DNA of 64,000 nucleotides from Streptomyces monashensis (GTDB taxonomy: Bacteria; Actinomycetota; Actinomycetes; Streptomycetales; Streptomycetaceae), in the NCBI RefSeq assembly GCF_001866665.1, contig NZ_MLYO01000024.1, positions 124,001 through 188,000 on the forward strand, read 5' to 3'. Of the stretch, positions 58,931 to 64,000 are shown piece by piece (positions within the stretch are counted from its first letter, which is position 1; every line of letters begins with the position of its first letter). The position numbers and the translations under genes were made by a program. The notes under the pieces were generated by a model. That model searched no databases. It was not told the DNA's origin and worked only from the letters and a program-made list of their open reading frames with translations.

Positions 58931-59827
58931 TCAGTACGACGACCCCGACGCCCCCAGTGAGCCCGTCGGATGCCACACCGTCTTCGTCTCCAGGAACGCC
59001 GTCATCCGCTCGGTCCCCGGCGTCTCGGAGTAATCCACAGCCTGTGGACGCAGGACCCGCTTCAGGTTGTCGGCCGCGGAGATCTCGAGCTCCTTGGCCA
59101 GTTCCGCGTCCGCACCGGCCAGGTCGATCGCGTTGACGTCCTGGTGCGCGGCCAGCGGGGCCGCGATCTCCGCCGTACGACCGGACAGGACGTTGACCAC
59201 GCCGCCCGGGACGTCGGAGGTGGCCAGGACCTCGCCCAGGGAGAGGGCGGGGAGCGGGGACTTCTCGCTCGCGACCACGACCGCGGTGTTGCCGGTGGCG
59301 ATCACGGGGGCGAGGACCGACACCAGGCCCAGGAACGACGACTCCTGCGGGGCCAGGACGGCCACGACTCCCGTCGGCTCGGGCGAGGAGAGGTTGAAGA
59401 ACGGGCCCGCGACCGGGTTGCTGCCGCCGATCACCTGGGCGATCTTGTCGGTCCAGCCCGCGTACCAGACCCAGCGGTCGATCGTGGCGTCCACGACCGC
59501 CGCCGCCTTCGACTTCGACAGGCCCTCGGCGTCGGCGACCTCGCGCACGAACTGCTCGCGGCGGCCCTCCAGCATCTCCGCGACGCGGTAGAGGACCTGG
59601 CCGCGGTTGTACGCCGTCGCGCCGGACCAGCCGCCGAACGCCTTGCGGGCGGCGACGACCGCGTCCCGGGCGTCCTTGCGGCTGGACCGCGGAGCGTTGG
59701 CCAGCCAGTTGCCCTTCGAGTCCGTCACCTCGTACACCCGGCCGCTCTCGGAACGCGGGAACTTCCCGCCGACGTACAGCTTGTAGGTCTTGAAGACGCT
59801 CAGACGCTCATTGGTGCGGTCAGACAT
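58931..59827 (-). CDS. Aldehyde dehydrogenase-like protein lacking the catalytic domain
   Basis: A 298-aa protein. It matches the ALDH N-terminal and NAD-binding part (KLYVGGKFPRSESGRVYEV, VVAARKAFGGWSGATAYNRGQVLYRVAEML, TGVVAVLAPQESSFLGLVSVLAPVIATGNTAVVVASEKSP in outline) and ends with FLETKTVWHPTG, like the last residues of full ALDHs. The FTGS, catalytic Glu and Cys regions are missing. So it cannot be a normal ALDH; it may be a regulatory or scaffold partner of the full enzyme. Its start overlaps the ALDH stop by 8 bp, so it is conserved in the operon rather than a random remnant. Confidence 0.8.
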   Translation of the reverse strand: MSDRTNERLSVFKTYKLYVGGKFPRSESGRVYEVTDSKGNWLANAPRSSRKDARDAVVAARKAFGGWSGATAYNRGQVLYRVAEMLEGRREQFVREVADAEGLSKSKAAAVVDATIDRWVWYAGWTDKIAQVIGGSNPVAGPFFNLSSPEPTGVVAVLAPQESSFLGLVSVLAPVIATGNTAVVVASEKSPLPALSLGEVLATSDVPGGVVNVLSGRTAEIAAPLAAHQDVNAIDLAGADAELAKELEISAADNLKRVLRPQAVDYSETPGTERMTAFLETKTVWHPTGSLGASGSSY

Positions 59828-61280
59828 CGAGGTATGCCTCCAGGCCATGGCGGCCGCCCTCGCGGCCGAAGCCCGACTCCTTGTAACCGCCGAACGGCGA
59901 GGTCGGGTCGAACTTGTTGAACGTGTTGGACCAGATCACGCCCGCGCGGAGCTTGCCCGCCACCGCCAGGATCCGCGAGCCCTTCTCCGTCCAGATGCCC
60001 GCGGACAGGCCGTACTGGGTGTTGTTGGCCTTGGCGACGGCCTCGTCCGGGGTGCGGAAGGTGAGGACGGACAGCACCGGGCCGAAGATCTCGTCGCGGG
60101 CGATGGTGTGCGCCTGGGTGACGTTCGTGAAGAGCGTCGGGGCGAACCAGTAGCCGGAGGTGGGCAGTTCGCAGGCCGGGGACCAGCGCTCGGCGCCCTC
60201 CGCCTCGCCCCGCTCGGCCAGCGCGGTGATCCGGGCCAGCTGCTCGGCGGAGTTGATCGCGCCGATGTCGGTGTTCTTGTCCAGCGGGTCGCCGAGGCGG
60301 AGCGTGGACAGGCGGCGCTTGAGGGAGTCCAGCAGCTCGTCCTGGATCGACTCCTGCACCAGCAGACGGCTGCCCGCGCAGCAGACCTGGCCCTGGTTGA
60401 AGAAGATGCCCGTCACGATGCCCTCGACGGCCTGGTCCACGGGTGCGTCGTCGAAGACGATGTTGGCGCCCTTGCCGCCGAGTTCGAGGGTGAGCTTCTT
60501 CGACGTACCGGCGACCGTACGGGCGATCTCCTTGCCCACGGCCGTCGAACCCGTGAAGGCGACCTTGTCGACGTCCGGGTGCGCGACGAGGGCGGCCCCC
60601 GCGTCGCCGTAGCCGGGAAGGATGTTGACGACGCCCTTCGGCAGGCCCGCCTGGCGGCAGATGTCCGCGAAGAACAGGGCCGAGAGGGGAGTGGTCTCCG
60701 CCGGCTTCAGGACGACCGTGTTGCCGGTCGCGAGGGCCGGGGCGATCTTCCACGCCAGCATCAGGAGGGGGAAGTTCCACGGGATGACCTGGCCCGCGAC
60801 GCCGAGCGGCCGCGGGCTCGCGCCGAAGCCGGCGTGGTCGAGCTTGTCGGCCCAGCCCGCGTAGTAGAAGAAGTGCGCGGCGACCAGCGGGAGGTCCGCG
60901 TCGCGGGTCTCCTTGATCGGCTTGCCGTTGTCCAGCGTCTCCAGGACGGCCAGCTCGCGGCTGCGCTCCTGGATGATCCGGGCGATGCGGAACAGGTACT
61001 TGGCGCGCTCGGAGCCGGGCAGCGCCGACCACTTCTCGAACGCCTTGCGGGCGGCCTTCACGGCGCGCTCGACGTCGGCCTCGCCCGCCTGGGCGACCTC
61101 GGAGAGGACCTCTTCCGTCGACGGGCTGACCGTCTTGAAGACCTTGCCGTCGGCCGCCTCGGTGAACTCGCCGTCGATGAACAGGCCGTAGGAGGGGGCG
61201 ATGTCGACGACCGAGCGTGACTCGGGCGCCGGCGCGTACGCGAACGCGGCAGACCGCTTTTCCGTGAGCTTTTCGGTCAT
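59820..61280 (-). CDS. Aldehyde dehydrogenase
   Basis: A 486-aa NAD(P)+-dependent ALDH: PWNFPLLMLAWKIAPALATGN, FTGSTAVGK, catalytic Glu266 in LELGGKG and catalytic Cys300 in NQGQVCCAGSR, then EIFGPVLSV and PFGGYKESGFGREGG. It follows deoC by 5 bp. DeoC releases acetaldehyde, so the likely job is acetaldehyde oxidation to acetate during deoxyribonucleoside use. Confidence 0.92.
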   Translation of the reverse strand: MTEKLTEKRSAAFAYAPAPESRSVVDIAPSYGLFIDGEFTEAADGKVFKTVSPSTEEVLSEVAQAGEADVERAVKAARKAFEKWSALPGSERAKYLFRIARIIQERSRELAVLETLDNGKPIKETRDADLPLVAAHFFYYAGWADKLDHAGFGASPRPLGVAGQVIPWNFPLLMLAWKIAPALATGNTVVLKPAETTPLSALFFADICRQAGLPKGVVNILPGYGDAGAALVAHPDVDKVAFTGSTAVGKEIARTVAGTSKKLTLELGGKGANIVFDDAPVDQAVEGIVTGIFFNQGQVCCAGSRLLVQESIQDELLDSLKRRLSTLRLGDPLDKNTDIGAINSAEQLARITALAERGEAEGAERWSPACELPTSGYWFAPTLFTNVTQAHTIARDEIFGPVLSVLTFRTPDEAVAKANNTQYGLSAGIWTEKGSRILAVAGKLRAGVIWSNTFNKFDPTSPFGGYKESGFGREGGRHGLEAYLDV

Positions 61281-61285
61281 GGTGA

Positions 61286-62251
61286 TCAGTCCACCGTCAC
61301 GTAGTCGGGGCCGGAGTAGCGGCCGGTGGCCAGCTTCTGACGCTGCATCAGCAGGTCGTTCAGGAGCGAGGAGGCGCCGAAGCGGAACCAGTGGTTGTCC
61401 AGCCAGTCCTCGCCCGCGGTCTCGTTGACCAGGACCAGGAACTTGACGGCGTCCTTGGTGGTGCGGATGCCGCCGGCCGGCTTCACACCGACCTGGACAC
61501 CGGTCTGCGCGCGGAAGTCCCGTACGGCCTCCAGCATCAGCAGGGTGTTGGCGGGGGTCGCGTTGACCGCCACCTTGCCCGTCGAGGTCTTGATGAAGTC
61601 GGCGCCGGCGAGCATGCCGAGCCAGGAGGCGCGGCGGATGTTGTCGTACGTCGACAGCTCGCCGGTCTCGAAGATGACCTTCAGCCGGGCGCTCGTGCCG
61701 CAGGCCTGCTTCACGGCGACGATCTCGTCGTACACCTTCAGGTACTTGCCGGCGAGGAACGCGCCCCGGTCGATGACCATGTCGATCTCGTCCGCGCCCG
61801 CGGCGACGGCGTCGCGGACGTCGGCCAGCTTCACGTCGAGCGCGGCGCGGCCGGCCGGGAAGGCGGTGGCGACCGAGGCGACCTTCACGCCGGAACCGGC
61901 GACGGCCTCCTTGGCGACGGCCACCATGTCGGGGTAGACGCAGACGGCCGCCGTGGCCGGGGTCGTCCGGTCCGTCGGGTCGGGATGGACCGCCTTGGCG
62001 CCGAGCGCCCGGACCTTGCCCGGGGTGTCCGCGCCTTCCAGCGTCGTCAGGTCGACCATCGAGATGGCGAGGTCGATGGCGTACGCCTTCGCGGTGGTCT
62101 TGATGGAACGGGTGCCGAGAGACGCGGCCCGCGCCTCCAGGCCGACCGCGTCGACGCCGGGCAGCCCGTGCAGGAAGCGGCGCAGCGTGCTGTCGGACGC
62201 GGTGACGTCGGCGAGCGCGTGTGCTGGGGGAGCAGTAGTGGGCATGGTCAC
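61286..62251 (-). CDS. deoC: Deoxyribose-phosphate aldolase
   Basis: A 321-aa enzyme that splits deoxyribose-5-P to glyceraldehyde-3-P and acetaldehyde. The Schiff-base Lys is in ADFIKTSTGK; other motifs are KAVHP...VCVYPDMV, VATAFPAGRAALDVKLADVRDAVAAGADEIDMVID in outline and GVKPAGGIRTTKDA. GTG 62251 is 6 nt after TATGCT and has no SD, so it is probably leaderless; ATG 62245 is an alternative. First gene of the deoC-ALDH-ALDH-like operon. Confidence 0.94.
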   Translation of the reverse strand: MTMPTTAPPAHALADVTASDSTLRRFLHGLPGVDAVGLEARAASLGTRSIKTTAKAYAIDLAISMVDLTTLEGADTPGKVRALGAKAVHPDPTDRTTPATAAVCVYPDMVAVAKEAVAGSGVKVASVATAFPAGRAALDVKLADVRDAVAAGADEIDMVIDRGAFLAGKYLKVYDEIVAVKQACGTSARLKVIFETGELSTYDNIRRASWLGMLAGADFIKTSTGKVAVNATPANTLLMLEAVRDFRAQTGVQVGVKPAGGIRTTKDAVKFLVLVNETAGEDWLDNHWFRFGASSLLNDLLMQRQKLATGRYSGPDYVTVD

Positions 62252-62257
62252 CAGACG

Positions 62258-62276
62258 AGCATATCTACGCGCGTAG
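62258..62276 (-). promoter_or_regulatory. Nucleoside-regulon operator and -10 of deoC
   Basis: CTACGCGCGTAG (62265-62276) is a perfect palindrome identical to the one before add. The -10 TATGCT (complement 62258-62263) lies next to it, and the GTG start follows 6 nt later. Confidence 0.75.
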
Positions 62277-62392
62277 CGGATGTATACCCCCGGGATGCCC
62301 TGTGCTGCTCATCTCTCGTTCGGAGGTCACGGATGAGCGCCGGTGCCGGGGTGTGTGGGCCGCTGCCGGGGATGTCGTGCAGAATCGGGGCC

Positions 62393-63082
62393 ATGACGAC
62401 CCCGGACCACCAGCCACCCGCGTCCCTCACCGTGAAGGACCGGGTCTACCGCTCGCCGATGGCGCTCGTGGGCGGCGTGCTGCTGCTCGCCGTCATCCTC
62501 TGGCTGGGCTTCGACGCCCTGTTCCGGGGACACGGCCGCGCGCCGTGGCTGGCGCTCGCCGGGATGATCCTGGTCGTGCCGCTGGTGATCGCCTTCACGC
62601 TGCGCCCGGCGGTCTACGCGGGCGAGGACCGGATGCGGATCCGCAACCCCTTCCGCGTGATCAGCCTGCCCTGGGGCGAGATCGCCGCCCTGCGCTCCGG
62701 CTACTCCAACGAGGTCGTCGTGAAGGGGGGCGGCAAGTACCAGCTGTGGGCGCTGCCCGTCTCGCTGCGGGGCCGCAAGAAGGCGGAGATGCGCAAGGCG
62801 CGGGCGGCGGCGGACGCGGCCCGCGGCGACGAGCCCGCACGACGCGGCCTCGGCGGGCTGGGCGGCTTCGGCGGCTTCGGTGCCGTCGGCGGCGGCCTCA
62901 CCCCGGCCGGCACGACCCGCGCGGAGTCCGACCAGGCCATGGACGAGCTGCGCGAACTGCTGGAACGGCGCGGCGAGGCGGAGTCGGCGCAGGGGGAGAT
63001 CACCGTGCGCTGGGCCTACGAGGTGGCCGCGCCGGCGGTGGCGGGCGCGATCCTGCTCGCGATCCTGCTGGCGACGGGCTGA
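62393..63082 (+). CDS. PH domain-containing membrane protein
   Basis: A 229-aa protein. Two N-terminal helices (about 22-42 and 50-68), then a bacterial PH-like domain (VYAGEDRMRIRNPFRVISLPWGEIAALRSGYSNEVVVKGGGKYQLWALPVSL in outline), a charged linker with a GLGGLGGFGGFG stretch and a C-terminal helix (VAAPAVAGAILLAILLAT). Such DUF/bPH proteins are common in actinobacteria and of unknown role. Confidence 0.82.
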   Translation: MTTPDHQPPASLTVKDRVYRSPMALVGGVLLLAVILWLGFDALFRGHGRAPWLALAGMILVVPLVIAFTLRPAVYAGEDRMRIRNPFRVISLPWGEIAALRSGYSNEVVVKGGGKYQLWALPVSLRGRKKAEMRKARAAADAARGDEPARRGLGGLGGFGGFGAVGGGLTPAGTTRAESDQAMDELRELLERRGEAESAQGEITVRWAYEVAAPAVAGAILLAILLATG

Positions 63083-63148
63083 GGGCCCGGGGCTTTCCGT
63101 TCCGTCATCGCGTGCATTCGCGGCGCCGCTGGTGCCGGGAACAACGAA

Positions 63149-63180
63149 ACGGGGTGCCCCGGTTCTCCGGGGCACCCCGT
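63149..63180. terminator. Bidirectional terminator
   Basis: ACGGGGTGCCCCGG (63149-63162) and CCGGGGCACCCCGT (63167-63180) form a perfect 14-bp stem with loop TTCT between the convergent PH-domain and mutase genes. Confidence 0.85.
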
Positions 63181-63194
63181 CGATGTCGTACGCC

Positions 63195-64000
63195 TCAGAT
63201 GCCGGCCGCCGCCGACAGGTCCCGCTTGATCGCGGTCAGGAGTTCGCCCGCTCGCGCGTGCGCCGCCGGGAGGCCGGCGTGGTCCGGGACCGGGACGACG
63301 ACCTCCAGGTAGCACTTCAGTTTCGGCTCGGTGCCGCTCGGGCGGACGATCACGCGGGCGCCGTCGAGGGTGTAGCGCAGGCCGTCGGTCGGGGGCAGCT
63401 CGGCCGTGCCCCGGGTCAGGTCCTCGGACCGCATGATCGGCAGGCCCGCCAGCTCGGTCGGCGGCTGCTCGCGCAGGCGGCGCATGGCGTCGGCGATCAG
63501 GGAGAGGTCCTGGACGCGGACCGAGAGCTGGTCGGTGGCGTGCAGGCCGTGTTCGACGGCGAGGTCGTCGAGGAGGTCGAGGAGGGTACGGCCGTCCTCC
63601 TTGAGGACCGAGGCCAGCTCCGTGATCAGCAGGGCCGCCGTGATGCCGTCCTTGTCGCGCACGCCCTCGGGGTCCACGCAGTAGCCGAGGGCCTCCTCGT
63701 AGCCGTAGCGCAGGCCGTCGACGCGGGCGATCCACTTGAAGCCGGTCAGGGTCTCCTCGTAGGGCAGGCCCGCCTTCTCGGCGATGCGGCCGAGGAGGGA
63801 GGAGGAGACGATCGACTCGGCGAACACGCCGGTCGCGCCCCGGCGGACCAGGTGGGCGGCGAGCAGCGCGCCGACCTCGTCGCCGCGCAGCATCCGCCAG
63901 TCGGCGCCGTCCTGCACGGCGACGGCACAGCGGTCGGCGTCGGGGTCGTTGGCGATGATCAGGTCCGGGCCGGTGGCGCGGGCCTGCGCGAACGACAGGT
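63195..64000 (-). CDS. Phosphosugar mutase (PMM/PGM superfamily), N-terminus outside window
   Basis: The C-terminal 268 residues are here. The metal loop NDPDADRC lies near the cut end, followed by GDEVGALLAAHLV, the sugar-specificity loop TLTGFKWIARV...GYEEALGYCVDPEGVRDKDG and the phosphate-binding motif RPSGTEPKLKCYLEV. The catalytic Ser motif is outside the window. Annotated in relatives as phosphomannomutase; with deoC, deoA and add close by, it may act as phosphopentomutase linking deoxyribose-1-P to deoxyribose-5-P. That part is inference. Confidence 0.9.
   Translation of the reverse strand, partial: LSFAQARATGPDLIIANDPDADRCAVAVQDGADWRMLRGDEVGALLAAHLVRRGATGVFAESIVSSSLLGRIAEKAGLPYEETLTGFKWIARVDGLRYGYEEALGYCVDPEGVRDKDGITAALLITELASVLKEDGRTLLDLLDDLAVEHGLHATDQLSVRVQDLSLIADAMRRLREQPPTELAGLPIMRSEDLTRGTAELPPTDGLRYTLDGARVIVRPSGTEPKLKCYLEVVVPVPDHAGLPAAHARAGELLTAIKRDLSAAAGI

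Noticed and set aside
59432..59460. A further TTGTCGGT match to the DNA-damage promoter motif
   Set aside because: It lies inside the ALDH-like coding region and the TAnnnT box is not at the N8 distance.
1..64000. CRISPR arrays, tRNA or rRNA genes, prophage or integrative element
   Set aside because: I found no regular spaced repeats, no cloverleaf-like tRNA pattern, no integrase or transposase, and no att-like direct repeats at the edges of a block.

Overview
The window is very GC-rich actinobacterial DNA with closely packed genes, frequent GTG starts and strong G/C bias at third codon positions. The gene content and order (afsQ1-afsQ2 divergent from sigQ, an sdhCDAB operon, a Kdn/sialic-acid-type wall polymer cluster, a bmpA nucleoside transporter operon) point to Streptomyces, with an order that from memory resembles the S. 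coelicolor core chromosome around SCO4850-SCO4916. I see no rRNA, tRNA, CRISPR array, insertion sequence or prophage. About 66 protein genes can be supported. The first (2'-5' RNA ligase-like) and the last (phosphosugar mutase) are cut by the window edges.

Region by region. 0-5.6 kb: a DprE1/DprE2-type epimerase pair, a YihY/BrkB membrane protein, a D-Ala-D-Ala carboxypeptidase and small membrane or secreted proteins. 5.7-12.9 kb: an oligopeptide-type solute-binding protein, a TetR regulator, a glyoxalase-fold protein, the succinate dehydrogenase operon and a divergent OHCU-decarboxylase-like protein. 13-20.7 kb: a GH20 hexosaminidase, two hypotheticals, two paralogous ECF sigma/membrane-partner pairs and an L,D-transpeptidase lipoprotein. 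20.7-25.2 kb: a methylmalonyl-CoA mutase catalytic subunit, a Uma2 protein and a divergent FAD-monooxygenase/TetR pair with two palindromic operators. 25-33.8 kb: a surface polymer cluster (acyltransferase, two sialyltransferase-like GT-B proteins, GT2, DUF6716-type protein, CMP-nonulosonate synthetase fused to a KdsC-like HAD phosphatase, and a NeuB-type synthase without its SAF domain). 33.8-36.6 kb: CAP-domain protein, methyltransferase, M20 amidohydrolase.

36.8-44 kb: a nucleoside import and salvage block (bmpA, ABC ATPase, two permeases, cdd, deoA). 44-49.7 kb: a STAS protein, a SigG-like sigma factor, a second beta-clamp (DnaN) paralog, MFS/LysR and an alpha/beta hydrolase. 49.8-57.9 kb: adenosine deaminase, small secreted proteins, PspC, VanZ, the lipoprotein-afsQ2-afsQ1/sigQ locus and a uridine-kinase-like P-loop protein. 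58-64 kb: a RelE/Phd-type toxin-antitoxin pair, deoC with two aldehyde dehydrogenase-family genes, a PH-domain membrane protein and a phosphosugar mutase.

Two regulatory patterns not tied to single genes stand out. (1) A palindrome CTACGCGYGTAG, or its core, sits in the promoters of four nucleoside units (bmpA, the ABC/cdd/deoA operon, add, deoC), which suggests one repressor for import, deamination, phosphorolysis and deoxyribose-phosphate breakdown. (2) The SigG-like sigma gene and the DnaN paralog each carry an exact match to the mycobacterial RecA-independent DNA damage promoter (TTGTCAGTG-N8-TAnnnT, the PafBC element), which suggests a DNA-damage module. The wall polymer cluster also has a coherent reading as a Kdn pathway in which the fused HAD domain would supply the Kdn-9-phosphate phosphatase.
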